Made by a program: the position numbers and the translations under genes. Under the pieces are notes generated by a model. That model searched no databases. It worked only from the letters and a program-made list of their open reading frames with translations, and was not told where the DNA came from. Source: Helochares maculicollis (lineage: Eukaryota > Arthropoda > Insecta > Coleoptera > Hydrophilidae). From it: a DNA stretch of 64,000 bases. Location: assembly GCA_033557835.1 (NCBI GenBank), contig JAWQRO010000014.1:1-64000 (forward strand), read 5' to 3'. This document shows, piece by piece, positions 12,258 through 25,627 of this stretch (position 1 is the stretch's first letter; every line of letters starts with the position of its first letter).

Positions 12258-15200
12258 CTGTAAACAAAAAAAAATGCAGATTAGTTGCCTGATCATTTCC
12301 ACAGTTAGATCTTTGATATTATCCTTGCTTAAATGAAGCGCGTAATGCGCAGATGTTTTAAAGAAGATTTTGCAACAACGCATTTGCGGTCGCCAAAAAA
12401 AAATGGAGGTTCTCACTCTCACAGCACCAAAAGCTAATAATGTTTAACATATTGTTAGGACTGTCAGGGATATCAAAAGAGATTTTGCTGCTTGGCTTCG
12501 CTTGTTGTGCCGAAAAAAAGAGGCCACAATGAAAACATTCCGTCGATTTAAGATGATATCCATTCTCGCATGATTTGCATATGGAGTAGGCGGGTTTCTG
12601 CTGCTACTGATGGCTGTACAAACGACCGAAATGTTAGGCGAGGAGATGAAAATCCTAAACGAACGATAGGCTAAGTCAGCTACGGCTAAAGAATTTGTAT
12701 ATTTGGATGATTTATAGGCAATTTAGAAACCGCTTTGATTGTTTATCGATATATAATTACCGTGTGGTACAACGAAGATTCATGTTCTTCCTATCGTTTC
12801 GCATCTGGATGATTTACAGCTGATTGCATTGCTCAGATCGCTATTGAAAGCCGAGTTCTAGGTGCTAAAATTTATGTATTGTGTGTCAGATATTAGTTGG
12901 CCATGACTCTTCTATTAGTTTTCAATTAATGATAGTAATAGCACATCTCATGGCCTCATGTGGGAACAACACGACTTTCCGCCCACGATTACCTAATTGT
13001 GAAGTAAATATTTACCAAATTTACTGGGATATAAACAATTCTCCTTACATACAATCTCTGTACTTGTCGAGTTGCTGTAATCATTGATTTTATACATGTT
13101 ATAGCATTTATAATCAACGAATATAATGATTCCTTTAAAACACTGCTGTGGAACTGAGGATTTTGTACTGAAGACTTACTTATTTTGAATCGATCGAGTT
13201 ACATATTGCAAATTTTGATATTTGAATGTGTTTTCACTTGCAAAAGCATTTTTTCGTGCATTATATTGCATTATTTTATTTTTTATTAAATTGTAAATTT
13301 TACGGCAAACATATTTTCAGGCAACTGGAGTTTTAGAAATGAATAGAAACAAGCGTTTTATAAATCAGTATGTAGCTCGTGCAGTTGGTAAGCAAATTTG
13401 AAAACTTAATCCAGGCGAAATAAAATCTTCGCTTGAAACGTTCTCATAAACAAACATCCTTTGAAAACGAAAATGAATGAGTGTTTTAGAATTTATTTTT
13501 TGGCCAACGGAACCCCATAAAATGTGAAATTATGAGCTCCGCTAACTTATTTTAGTCCCTGTCAACAATTGGGTCGCAATACGGCAACATTCTGGGTCGA
13601 CCATCTGATACTTAAGAAAAATTACAACATTCAAAAATATCAATAGAAATAGTTAAGTACATAAAAATCCACTAAGAAATTAATAAAACTCTGGGATTTC
13701 GCTGGACGTGCCGCAACGAGAAGAGTGTTTAGATAAGAACTTTGAAATGTTGGAAAGGTTGACTCGACAAATGATTGTGGTGATTAATTTGAGAAGTCTT
13801 GTTAATCCATTGGCCACCCGTATTTTGGCATTGCATTTATTTTGACACGAAGTGTTTACGTTGTGCCAAATGGCGATGGAAAAAAATCGTTAGGTCTTCC
13901 GGTGGCCGTGGCGAAGGTGTTGCGAAAGGCCAAAAGTAATGCGGGGCCCACCCTGCGAATTTCAAGATTAATAACGGATCTATTCATAGATAAGAAGTTG
14001 TAACATCGGGCTTGCCTACACGGTGCAAACCGACAACCCGGGCCCGCCGGTATGTTATGTGTGCTGTCAGAGAAAAATGTTCTTTGCCACGGAAATGAAT
14101 ACATTTTGTGCACAAACAAATAACGGCCATTTGTTTATGTAAATTTGTGGCTGCACAGCCTGTCTATTTCATGTAGATGCGTGCGAACATGACCGACTTT
14201 CCACTAAGAATCCCTTTGAACATGCAAATTTTTTTCGTTTTGGAAAAATGGATGCAAGCTTTAGGCGTGGTTCGCTTTGGAGTGCCTATGGCGTGGCCTA
14301 GCGACGAATCAGGGTAATAGCATATTAACTTTTATTACTTTAAAAACTAAGCTCGTTATTTATGAACATGTTAGAACGTCATTCAGTTTCATTATTTCTA
14401 TCGACATTTCGATCTGTGTCTACTTCCCGAAATCATCAGAAAAAGTCATGAGTTCACGACGAAAAACTGATTTGTAAAAGTATATAGATATTACACGAAA
14501 AAATTGACGCATTGCGGTATACAAAGTATCTTTCTGCATTTACTCGCGGTTTATGGACGAATTGAGAGAACAGGTGGCACAAACCATCAATTCCGAGGTC
14601 GAAAGCGTTAATAACATTTATATAAAAATACAATAGTGAATTTTTCTTCGAGTAAACAAGAATTTCATAACTTGTCCAACCTAGGATTGCTCAATAAAAC
14701 CAAACGTACCAATTGCATGAAATGAGACGTTAGACAGAGATAAACCCATGTAAGCCTTACCCGACATCCAACTATAAGTTGACTTTTTTTTAAAAAATCA
14801 ACATTTACACACACCGAGCGCCGTTCTTCGGAGATTTATTAATAACTAAATTAAATGCCAAACCGTTTAAATATATTAAATCTCAAATACTGTAACATAG
14901 CGAGAGGTTTATAAAAATCTGCAGGCGAGAAGAAAGGCAATCAGTATGAAAAAATCGCTTGATTAAAAATGATCTGACCTGAAAAAAGCAATACGTGAGC
15001 ATTTGGAAATCGCGCCTCTGCAATGTGCAAAAATAATTAATTAAAATAACAAATATACGCTACAGAGGCAATGCAGTGTTGGTACCAGAGACCATCAGAA
15101 TGCGTCGTCGACCGCTGGATCAACTCAGACTCACTCCAATAAAATTAATTAAGGTCTAGAAAAGCCTGGGCCGCGAGCAAAATATTGTCAGGAACGCCAT

Positions 15201-16270
15201 TCCGTTGCAATAATTACCACATCCGGTTTGCCAACCATCCGATTTTTGACCACAATTTAAATAATTGTGGAACTGAGAAAAATGTTGCATTTCACAACAG
15301 TCCTACCATCCTTTACAAGAAGTTTAAAAGTACAAACATCAAATACTGATAAGAACTAATCAGACTGATATAGTTAAACATCTGCAGGGTCAGTTCATTC
15401 ACTCAGTGAACCTCAAATTAGTTGACTAGAAATTGTTAGTTCTGAACGGATTTTTAGTAGAGCGTGTCAGAAATCAAACAGATATATAAGATACCTAAGA
15501 CTTAGTAAAGTCGCAAGATGATTTAAAATAAAAATGATTTATGAATGTATTTTACTGTCTAAAATGCTTATAAAATATTTTGCTGTACACAATGGGAACA
15601 AAAAAGAATTTATAAAATAATCGCTTAATTCCGGTACAAATTTCCTTGAAATTATTCTCCTGGAAGAACCATGCCCAGTACCCGCAGTTTTAGCAGGTAA
15701 AGTCGCTAGTTATCGGTTTCCTTTCGATCTAAACCAAAGCAAACCACAAACTTTGTGACCACAGATCTAAAATTGCCTTGTCTGAATGAGAGTCTACTAA
15801 GCGATGCTTTTTATTTTTCGTTTTAAGTAACAAACAACAAGTGAAAATTAATTTACACAGCATTGTAAAATATCCGAAGTGTTTTCACTCAACATTTCTG
15901 AATTCACACATGTATAACAGAAAATGCAGTTAAACTTAATTATTACTTTCAGTCTTATTTATAAGTAGTTTATCATTTATATACTGCTTTATGTAGTTTA
16001 AATTTAGCTTGTGGCTATTTGCGCCCAGCTATCACATGTCACTTAGTATATTTTACTCCCTTCTATTAATTTGTGTACTTAAGTTATCCACTTGACTATG
16101 CTGTACTATTAATTATACTGCAACTGAGCGACTTTTTGTTATATTGATGAGTAAAGTTCTACACGGACCCCCTAAAGTAGTCCAGATTAGATAAGAATCA
16201 AATAGGCGATTTGAGATTTTTAAATTTGCGAAACTTCTGTCGATTACAGAAACTCTAGTCGCAGGGTAGT
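12258..16270. other. Gene-poor region upstream of Atf3
   Basis: No reading frame resembles a known protein. A GC-richer patch at about 13700-14260 contains GGGCCC and CCCGGGCCCGCCGG and stands out from its AT-rich surroundings. It could be a regulatory element of the neighbouring Atf3 gene. Long frames in this patch are a by-product of its base composition. Confidence 0.35.
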
Positions 16271-16275
16271 TAGAG

Positions 16276-16315
16276 CCGGACTTACAAAGGAGTCGCGCTA
16301 CCTTCGTAAGTCCGG
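16276..16315. repeat. Strong stem-loop, 15-bp stem with one mismatch
   Basis: The 15-nt arm CCGGACTTACAAAGG at 16276-16290 is complementary to 16301-16315 at 14 of 15 positions, with a 10-nt loop. The flank at 16316-16362 contains GCCTAATGATTAGGACG, similar to the D arm of arginine-type tRNAs. The minus strand across the hairpin reads GGTAGCGCGACTCCTTTGTA, also tRNA-like. No complete cloverleaf can be drawn. It may be a tRNA or SINE relic. Confidence 0.5.
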
Positions 16316-16362
16316 TTGCCTAATGATTAGGACGTGATTCTCGAAACTTTAAGCCACTTAGG

Positions 16363-19300
16363 TATAGTTTTCGGTTTTCAATTTTTATTCAAAAACCTAC
16401 AAAACTCTGTTTTTAAATAATCCAGTAATTATAACTAATAGACTAATAAGATTATAAATAACTAACTTGTAAGATTGCATTTTTGCTAAATAAATCTTAT
16501 AAAACAATCCATCAAGAACATGCCTCACCTACTCGCAGAGTGAGGCTGAATGATAGATAGCTTACAAATGTGACTGCAAAGCGTAATAAAACGACAACAA
16601 TTTTTAAACTTGTTCAATATTGAACGCATCCTAATTCTAGGAGTGAGCGAATCACGAGTTGGTCTTTGATTCATGAGTCATTTGTTATCTTAAACTCATT
16701 GAAATAAAATACATAATTATGCAAAAATGCATGTATTTTACGAAAACATGAGTTGTATCATTAAAAAAATACTCGCTTTCCAGATTATCCGGAAACAAGT
16801 TACAATCTTTTGAACTTATTAACCGTTCTCTTTAGGAGACCAATTTACCCAAGAAACTGTGGATCTTTGAACGAGTGCACATTTTCATTGCCATGGTTAG
16901 TACTTTGGCACAAAATTATTATAATTTTTTTATATACCTCGCTTAATATGAAACATTGAACATTTACAAAATAGCACAATCGGTTCTCCGATCGAATCAA
17001 AAATTTGTACCTATTAATTTTTAATGTCGTTTAAGACGTGCACAAATTTAGAATTCGATGGGCCAATTTCAACGATTAGTTTGCTTGAAGAAATAGCAAA
17101 CTGTTCGGTCAAACAAGTACTTCTGGGGGTCTAATATGCCTTAAAAGTTAATGCGGACGCATGTTATAACAGCCTTGCGCCAAATTACATTTTCTCAACT
17201 CAAACGCTTTAAGCGCTATCGTAGATAAATTCAAATACACAGACGGCGCGCTGAAAATGGTCAAAATGGATTCAGAGGCCCTCAAAGCGTGAAAATTCTT
17301 TAAAGTTTTGATTCAAATTTTTTATGATCGTGATATCTATGCGAAGAATAGCGATAAAAGAATATAAAAACTGTTATTATGGCACCCAAAATTCATAGAT
17401 TTTCCCATCCAGCGTAACAATGACATCACAGTTAAAATCGATGAATCACTAGCAATTATGAATGTCTAATAATATATGGAACAATATATAGGAAGCTGGA
17501 TATGAAAATGCTGTGCATCACCGATTTGCGTTCCCGACTATCAGTCAGTAAAACAGCAAACAACCAATAAATATGTCTAGAAATTTTACACACGTTTATT
17601 CATCACTCGAAGACTAATTTCAAAATAACTCAAATCAAAACAAACTAACAGATTAATTAGTTAAGTGAGCACATTCAAAAGGAATCTACTTTTGTTGGGA
17701 AATGCAAAATTTCGATTCTCAACTTGACGCCTACTGAGCTGAAACGTGTAGTGTTGAATGGTCGTCCTTTATGGCATATTAAGGACACAATTAGAAATGC
17801 CTATGACGCTTGGACAGCTTATAAAAAGCACCAGAATACCTGACACCTGACGAAACCGAAAAATGCTGCCTCTCTCAGCTTAAATAGCAGCACGATTTTG
17901 AGTAAAGGAAAGCACAAATAAATCGAAGACTTATTTTTGAGACCATTAAGTTAAATCTGGCGCGTCTAACTAACTCTTACAAGAGATTAATATTTTAATT
18001 TTAAAAGTTTAATTATAGATGTTTATGGCATACACCGTTTGTACAAAAGGAAAAATTAAAATAAAAAAAAATTAAGCGGCACCGCGCCATACAGATGTGA
18101 GTAAGAAACTTTTACCCCGGAGCGGACACGCAGAAGAATGCTAATGATAGGAGCCGCGGGCATTCTAATAAATGCAAAAAATTGGCATCTATAAATAGAG
18201 ATTATAGGTACCAACTACTAATACCAATATATACGATATATGGGCAAGCCTTTTCTTCGGCTAACTAATCGCTAGGCGAAAATGTGTAACAAAGGTGTGC
18301 TTCAGCTCGGTTGTTCGCGATAGATCAAAGTGTTACACCCACCACCCACAAGAGGCAAAAGTTGAATTTTAATTAGCAATTTGCGCTCATTTAAATAAAT
18401 AGCATGCAACATACTGAAGAAAATAGCAAACGACGTAATCACAACAAATGAAGTCATACAGGTTGAGACGTCACAACCTGAGCAGCAGACCGCCTGACGA
18501 TTCAACCACAATCTACATCCTCCTCACATGATTCCATGTACCTCCAATCCTTGATAGTAAGAGTATATGATGTCATTTTTCCGTAGAAACTGGACAAGCT
18601 ACAGGAATTGACTTACTCATAAGAACCAGAGTAATTAATAATAATACGTAATTGATTTACTACGATATTCTTGCCTTTTTCGTCATATGAATGAATCGTT
18701 TTGTTTATATTAGCTCACCTACAGGCCTGTGATTAGATTCCAATTCACGTGGCTGCCCAAAATATACAATATATATTGCCAAGACACTATTTGAAATTAT
18801 TCTCAGCAAAGGGTTGGTTGTGCTCCAAATCAAATATCCACTGCTCAAGCTTTCGAACTTTTAACATTTCAACGCAGTTATATTAATGGATTGAACCAAA
18901 TGAGAAATTTTCATCACAAAATGTTTCTATGTTTTCATCGAGACCAAGTTAAGAACAATGACGTTCAAAAAGTTGCCAAAAACTACAAGAATGACATACC
19001 TATAACCGTAGATTGTTTATTTACAACTGTGTCAATCTTTGTTTTATTTAGCCAAGCAATTTTCCCATTAATTTAATTAAAAGATTCTTGAAACACAAAA
19101 TCTGCTGTTCCTTATTTTCCTCAAGTAGATGTTTTCTTCGATTACAACGCCAAGCTAAATATAAATATTACACTAAGCACGACTTCAACCGCAGAAAATT
19201 TAATAAAATCAATTTAAGCGCCATGAATCAAGTCTTCGGGCTTGCCCTATCAGAAAGCTCGTCAAAGGAGATGGCGGGGAAGGCACGACTTAATTTATAC

Positions 19301-22300
19301 TCTAAGGTTACTCATTTACACACGTGCTTTTTATAATACATAAGCATGACACGAATAAACATATGCATACAAACAAAGTGAAAATTGGTCACGATTGCTG
19401 AGCCTTTTGGAGCACCCAAGCAAAAGAGTTGAAATGCGCGATTAAAAAAATAATTAATCGGTAGGATGTTTGTAAAGCCTAGTTAATGACTTTTTTATGG
19501 GTCACATAACTTCCTACAGCTGAACCAATGCGCTACGATGGTAATTTAGCACTAAACCTTGAGATTTCAAGCCTTTTCCTGTCATCTATCTTGTCTATCT
19601 ATTGTTCTAAATGGGAATAGGTTCGTTTGTTATGTATTTTTTTCAAGCGTTCTGAAGAATGAGTTAGTAGTGCGGGCTTGCAATGAAAATTTTAAAACCT
19701 CCTCTACACATCGATTAACTAATTACGAAATAAGCAGATGGGTTAATTAAAAGAATTAGTCTTTTAGTTAAGCGGTCGGTTAGCGCGCTTCAGTCAACGG
19801 TATTCTAGGGGATTGGTTCTTCAAGCGTTTGACAGAATTGTTGAGTAAAGAACGACAGCGGGAAAAAAATAAAAGGCCTAAAAATAAAATGTAGCTGAAA
19901 CGGTGATTTGTTACGGGTTATATATTCGGATTGACATCCACAAACAGCTCTTTGTTCGACCAAAAATAAATAAAAGTCGTAGTTCTGTCATAAAAAGTCT
20001 CAGTTCTTTGGTTGTGACAGAGAAAATGAAGCACGACGACGAAGGAGGATTAAGTTCATTTTTCAAACGCTTCAGCTCACGCTAAACTCGCGACGGACAA
20101 TTTAAGGCAGCTACAAAAACCCAACTTAATTAAAAGTAATGCCTGGCAAAACATTTTAAATGACCGCACTAACAACCATTGAATTAATGTCTTCATTTCT
20201 ATGTATACAACAGTTTGTTCTTGCTGCTCTTTACGCCACCTTTGCGTATTGTTCCGTCTCTGTTTTGTACAATCATTAGTTGTGATGTTGTTTATCTCCT
20301 CAGAATTGCAAAGCCACGGTAACATAAAGCAAGAAGCATTGACATTTAATAAAAAGATAATGAAAAAAATTACAGAAATTAGTTTAGCACATCCTCGTTA
20401 ACAATTATGGCGGCCATAAAGATAAACGAAATGAAGTAGAAAACGCGGCGGCGATATCACGATATGAATATAAAATACCAGGTAAAAAGGGGCCATCAGA
20501 ATGTGTTTTGTGCAATTGAGGACGTGGATGTCGCTTTGCGAAAATAATTTGACAAACAAAACCGCAAACTCAAACGATCAGAGTTAACGAACTTCAGTTG
20601 GTTGGTGAAAGCTTCAAAGCAATTCACCAGCAACCAAATGCATCGCAAATCCTGTATAAACTTTTATTTCTTCACATTCGTCCTCACGGGGCTATAAAAC
20701 TATAAACAACATCAATAAATCCTCCAGATATTCAAATTTCAGTCACTTTTCCAATAAAAAATTCGTGACTAAAAATCGCCTTCATAAACCAGCTCAACTG
20801 GTGCCTGTAGCGTGCGCATCTTCAGCACAAACACGGCGTTAGTTTAACAGCTAAATAAACCGATTGAAATCCTTGACATCCTGGCCCCGTAGCAAAACCT
20901 TTGAAGAGCTAATATAATAATTACGCCTTGCGTATCGAAACGTACATATCTTGGGCATACCGAACTTATCTTCATAATCAATCGATATTTTCCAGCGGAT
21001 TCGGTAAATCGCAACCGATTATCAACCATAGCATGTCTAATATATTCATTTTAGCCACTCAAGGACTCCTTGGTCCTTTCGTTTCGTCCGAATTCGTGAT
21101 CAGAGTGCTCAATGATAATGTGGAGAATTTTAAAGGCGTGCGAGTATGACCAAACCTCAACTCTGCATGACCCTAAACAATCGCCAGTATAGAGGCTTTT
21201 TTCGTTTGGCCGCGACACCATAAAATTTAATTCTAATAGTAAAACTCGCATTCCGCCCGCATACACTCGGAAATTTATTAATTTGGAGTTTCTTCGTTAC
21301 TAACAGCACAACATACGAACGAACGAATGTGTGCCTCAACTCCCAACGCAAATATATTACCGCCGCGCCGCTGTCGCTTTCTGGCATTTGACCATAATTC
21401 AAAACGCTTTCAGTACACCTATCGCTTTCGAAAACGAGCATAGCCTATAATACCGAATAAACTAAATAAATTTATCTATTTACTGTTGACTTATATACTT
21501 GAGTCATATTTATCAATTTTAATTTCATTTTAATTGTTGAATTTTAAAAATATATTAATCAATTTAGTTATCTTGCTATTCATTTACCATACATACTAAA
21601 TACTGAAACGTTTACTGCGGCACGTCGGCTTCACTTTCTTGCCTCAATTTTGGTCCCTCGTCTAGGATTGTTTCCCCAGTTGATCACTATCTTGTGGCTC
21701 GTCGACTTCGATTCCTCGACAAGGTTCTTTAAAATGGTATTAGATAATCTTGATACCTTGTCGGCATTGCCTCTTTGTCTATACTTTAAGAATTATTAAA
21801 CATAATTTGTTTTTAGTGTCATACTATGCTTCCCTCACTAAGGTTTTAAGAACGTTTCTTTAATGATGTCATTAATTTTTGTCTATTTAATGCAGATAAC
21901 TTAGTCCTACACTTTTAGCATACAGGCAAATTTTCTACTTTGTAAGACAGCTCTCAGGCACATTTTTGTAATTTTTATATGCTATTATAAATTGTTGCAA
22001 AAATGTAATTGTCAATTTTTTATCAACTGTTTTGTTGTACATTCCAAAAATGAATGATATCTACAAGTACAATTAGACGTAGGACATTTAATATAAATTA
22101 CATTTGAACAAAACTAAATAAACATTAATTGATTTCACCACACATACCTACTCTTTTGTATGTACCTATTGTTAAAAAATTAATCAATTGTTTGCACAGT
22201 AGTAAAATATCTTGATTTATCAAGCGTTTGCAAACAAATTCCTTGAGTGTTTGTTTACCTCCATTTCTACACCACTACAGATGCTGACCAACTAATGGCA

Positions 22301-22618
22301 AAAATCAAAGACTCCTAATAAAGCCATAATAATCAAAAGAGTCCTTGTAATTTGTAAAGGCATATTGTTCAATTACATAACACACCCAGATACACAGTGC
22401 TTTTGTGATATACCGCAAACAGCCAAGTCTATAATCGACACATTTGTATGCGCGTATTCCTCAACTCAAGTCTATGTGCATAAAATTTAAATAAGAAACA
22501 ACCGCCGGTTTCAGCCTCTAATTATCCTGCCAGTAATTCTACGCGCAAACACTTAGAAAATTTCGGCGTGTCTTTATCACTAAACCAACCAAAGAGGAAA
22601 CTGAAAGATCAAAACGCA
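16363..22618. other. Gene-poor region
   Basis: No gene recognised. 16988-17075 is copy B of the dispersed repeat described at 11155. A block at about 17700-17830 reads PTELKRVVLNGRPLWHIKDT on the plus strand before a stop; I do not recognise it, and it could be a decayed mobile-element scrap. A GC-richer island spans about 20400-21450, with TATAAAA at 20693 and a TCAGT initiator-like motif at 20739, 40-48 bp apart, which is too wide for a standard core promoter. Confidence 0.35.
16988..17075 (+). repeat. Dispersed repeat, copy B (pair with 11155-11241)
   Basis: Same orientation as copy A and alignable end to end by eye. Similarity may extend upstream (both copies are preceded by AATATG and ACATT-type motifs within about 170 bp), but it is too degraded to trace. 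Likely an old non-autonomous transposon family. Confidence 0.5.
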
Positions 22619-22717
22619 ATCAGCGGCAAACAAGGGATCAGCGGTAAAGAAGGGATCAGCGGCAAAGAAGGGATCAGCGGCAAAGAAGGAATCAGTGATC
22701 ACAGGATCAGTGGCAAA
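22619..22717. repeat. 18-bp minisatellite, about five copies
   Basis: Head-to-tail copies of GGGATCAGCGGCAAAGAA. The first three or four copies are nearly identical, and the last copies diverge through ATCAGTGATCACAGGATCAG. Being 18 bp long, the unit keeps frame (GISGKE on the plus strand), but no start codon or flanking coding sequence supports translation. GATCAG fragments continue to about 22770. Confidence 0.8.
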
Positions 22718-23486
22718 AGGCGAACAGGGAGTAGGTGATCAAAGATCAGAAGGCAATCGGGGATCAGGACCATTACCAATTAGGCAGCCCTCGGTAAGGA
22801 GAAATACGAGACCAACTGAAAATATTGCAGAGCAGTAGACGCCAAACAAATGGTATGAAACACGTAGTATCGTGGTCGTCTGATAATTAACTGTAATTGG
22901 CCGCCCAACATAATAAATAATAAAAGCCGGCACTATAATTGAAGTCCTTCTCCCGACAGAGAAGGCGAGTTTGTAGCACGCGCTGGTTGCTGGAAGCTCT
23001 TCGTAAAAGCAACAACAACAAAACAACGTTTTTATTTGCGCTGCCTGTTCGGATTACCAGCAATTGAAGGCTGATTTGTTGGTGAAATGGATGAAGATGC
23101 GCCTTCGACCTTGGAGGTCTTCGCGGCACGGCGCAACACTGAAGTGAAGAAGAATCAGCACTCATTTCCATAGTTGATTGTTGTTTTCTTTTACTATTGC
23201 TAGATAATCTCGGCTAGTACCAGGTATGATATCGGATGAACTCATATTTACACGTACTTGAAGAATACGTGAATAGAATTCTTTTTCCGATATTTTTGAA
23301 TCATTGTTAATGAACACAGAAAATATACAAATCTTTGTACCAATTAAATCAAGGATTCTACTCGAAGGTTTAAAAACCATCGCTGTGGTAGAGTTTAATA
23401 AAAATATATATTTGGGAAAAATATAGAAATAATTACTGCGTATAATTGATTTGTTTACATGTCTGAGCTGGTTAAACCGCAAAGCA
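22718..23486. other. No gene recognised
   Basis: Mixed-composition DNA between two minisatellites. Minus-strand frames at 22739-23482 have no recognisable domain and no coherent splice structure. Confidence 0.3.
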
Positions 23487-23670
23487 TGAGGTTTTCATTT
23501 GTTTTTGTTGAGATTCTTCGCATATTTTCACGTGATTTCGATAAATAAATAAATAAATTTTAGCGCCATTTCCATGGGCGAGAAACTAACGTTGTGAAAC
23601 GACGCAAATGTAGAAAGAAATGAGACAATTGTGAGTTTTCTTGATGAACATTATGTGACTGCTGAAAACG
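23487..23670. repeat. Left copy of a repeat flanking the mariner/minisatellite block
   Basis: Shares, in the same order, GAGGTTTTCATTTGTT, a TTTCACGTGATTTCG-like stretch, ATGGGCGAG and CGCAAATGTAGAAAGAAAT with 25628-25765. The block between the two copies (about 2 kb) holds the 15-bp minisatellite and the mariner relic. The two copies behave like the flanks of a single insertion or duplication event. Confidence 0.6.
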
Positions 23671-23749
23671 AACAAGTGTTGGGATTAAAAATCAGTTGAT
23701 ATGCAGAAATACAAGTCAACAGCAGTGCACAGAGCTAAAATCCAAAAAT

Positions 23750-23942
23750 CTGAAATACAGAGCCCTGAAATACAAAGATTTGAAGTACATAGAGTTGAAA
23801 TACAACAAGTGGAAATACAGAGTTGAAATACAAACAGTAGGAATACAAACACTGGAAATACAAAGAGTTGAAATACAAAGAGTGGAAATACAAAGAGTTG
23901 AAATACAAAGAGCTGAAATACATAAAACTGAAATACATGAGG
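23750..23942 (+). repeat. 15-bp minisatellite, about 13 copies
   Basis: Unit TTGAAATACAAAGAG, with variation mainly in the first two and last four bases. Because the unit is a multiple of three, all frames stay open on both strands, giving repetitive peptides (EIQRV on plus; CISTL or FNSLY on minus). None is believable as a protein. The plus-strand frame runs straight into the mariner relic at about 23950. Confidence 0.85.
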
Positions 23943-23949
23943 TTTCAGT

Positions 23950-24800
23950 TGAATTTTTTTTGTTAAAACGAAGCCATATAACCGACGATGCCAAATACTC
24001 AGATCGCCCAAAAGAGGTGTTGCTGCCGATTAGTTTCAAAAAAGCCCCAAAAATAGTTTCGGTAAATCGTAAAGTTGCAGGAGATAGCAAATACTTTTAA
24101 AATACCAAAGGAACGTTTTAGATGCATTTTGAATAAACATTTTGTCTTGTCATTTGAATGTGAAAGCTATTTTCGAAATGGGTACCGTGTTTGATGACCA
24201 AAAACAATATCGTGTCGATGATTCTGAGAACTGTTTGGAGGTGTTTGAACTTCTATATGCAGTAAACGACAACATTTGGATCAATCACTACACCCAGAGT
24301 CGACTCGGCAGTCGGCTATGTAGACAGCAGTCGGCGAAGCTCGCGCAAAAGCGACCAAAACTGCAGAAATTGGCTGAAAAGATTATGGCGTCTGGATACA
24401 AGTGGAAATTTGTTTGCTAACTGCCTTGAAAAAAATTACACTATAACAATCGATCGCTGCATGGTCCAGTTGGAGGGGTTGAAGAAGAAAATTGAGAAAA
24501 ATCGGCCACATATGGCGAAGAAAAAATTCACCAAGATAAATCACTAATCGTTACCTCTTTTGGCGAAATAGTACGATTGTGCTTCGAATTGCTACCGCGC
24601 CTGCAGAATTCGCCAGTGGTTTCTACTTGTTCGAAGATCCCAAAAAATGGTCTCCAGAATGAGATTTGTGTCGATTGAAGATGTGAGGGCCGAAATAGAA
24701 GCTCATTTTGATACCTAAGAGCAAGCGTTCTACGATGTAGAATTTTAGAGAAGCGTTGGAATGATTGTATCGCTCTTGAAAGAAACTATGTTGATGAATA
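23950..24800 (+). mobile_element. Mariner transposon relic with broken transposase (second family)
   Basis: The plus strand shows successive mariner transposase landmarks in shifted frames. An N-terminal DNA-binding linker region (ITDDAKYSDRPKEV) lies at about 23975-24020. The QKQYRVDDSENCLEVFELL block at about 24200-24255 is followed by a WINHYT block at about 24275, which contains the first catalytic region. KKKIHQD-type and GFYLFEDPKKW-like remnants follow at 24500-24650. Stops and frameshifts interrupt it throughout, so it is inactive. It is not close to the relic at 1-538: the block around the first catalytic region is of a different mariner type. Confidence 0.8.
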
Positions 24801-25577
24801 AAGTTGAAATGTGACAAATAGTTGTTGTTTAATTGGTTATCCTGCGGACTTTTCACACGATGCATGGACTCAACTGTGAGCTCAAACAACAAGAACGGAA
24901 TTACTCAAAGCAAAAATACAGAAAGCTTGAAAACAAAACAAAATTTGGATCAATTACTACACCCAGAGTCGACTCGGCAGTCGGCTATGTAGACAGCAGT
25001 CGGCGAAGCTCGCCTAAAAGCGACCAAAACTGCTGACAAGATTATGGCGTCTGGATATAAGTGGAATTTTGTTTGCCCACTGCCTTCGAAAAAATTACAC
25101 TATAACAATCGATCGCTGCATGGTCCAGTTGGAGGGGTTGAAGAAAAAAATTGAGAAAAATCGGCCACGTATGGCGAAGAAAAAAATTCACCAAGATTAA
25201 TCACTAATCGTTACCTCTTTTGGCGAAATAGTACGAATGTGCTTCGAATTGCTACCGCGCCTGCAGTATTCGCCAGTGGTTTCTACTTATTCGAAGATCC
25301 CAAAAAATGGTCTCCAGAATTAGATTTGGCTCGATAGAAGATGTGAGTGCCGAAATAGAAGCTCATTTTGATACCTAAGAGCAAGCGTTCTACGATGTAG
25401 AATGTTAGAGAAGCGTTGGAATGATTGTATCGTTCTTGAAAGAAAAAAGTTGCAATATGACAAATAGTTGTTTAATTGGTTATCCTGCGGACTTTTCACA
25501 CGATGCATGGACTCAACTGTGAGCTCAAACAACAAGAACGAAAATACTCAAAGCAAAAATACAGAAAGCTTTAAAAC
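24274..25577 (+). repeat. Tandem duplication of about 668 bp within the mariner relic
   Basis: Copy 1 (24274-24941) and copy 2 (24942-about 25577) are near-identical head-to-tail. Both start ATTTGGATCAAT and continue through CACCCAGAGTCGACTCGG, the decayed transposase tail and the CAAACAACAAGAACG end. Copy 2 carries small deletions, including loss of about 20 bp near 25440. High identity between copies inside an otherwise old relic means the duplication is much younger than the insertion. Confidence 0.85.
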
Positions 25578-25627
25578 AGAACGCGGATAAAAAGAGAGCT
25601 AAATACAACAAATACAGAAACTGAAAT

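Noticed and set aside
13856..14119. 87-codon minus-strand frame in a GC-rich patch
   Set aside because: No recognisable feature; considered a composition effect.
20690..20745. TATAAAA plus TCAGT initiator-like pair
   Set aside because: The spacing of 40-48 bp is larger than the usual 25-31 bp, and no gene follows.
23716..24090. Long minus-strand open frame with repeated CISTL/CISAL peptides, and similar FNSLY frames
   Set aside because: Produced by the 15-bp minisatellite, whose length is a multiple of three, so all frames stay open. No homology, and the plus strand carries mariner sequence beyond it.
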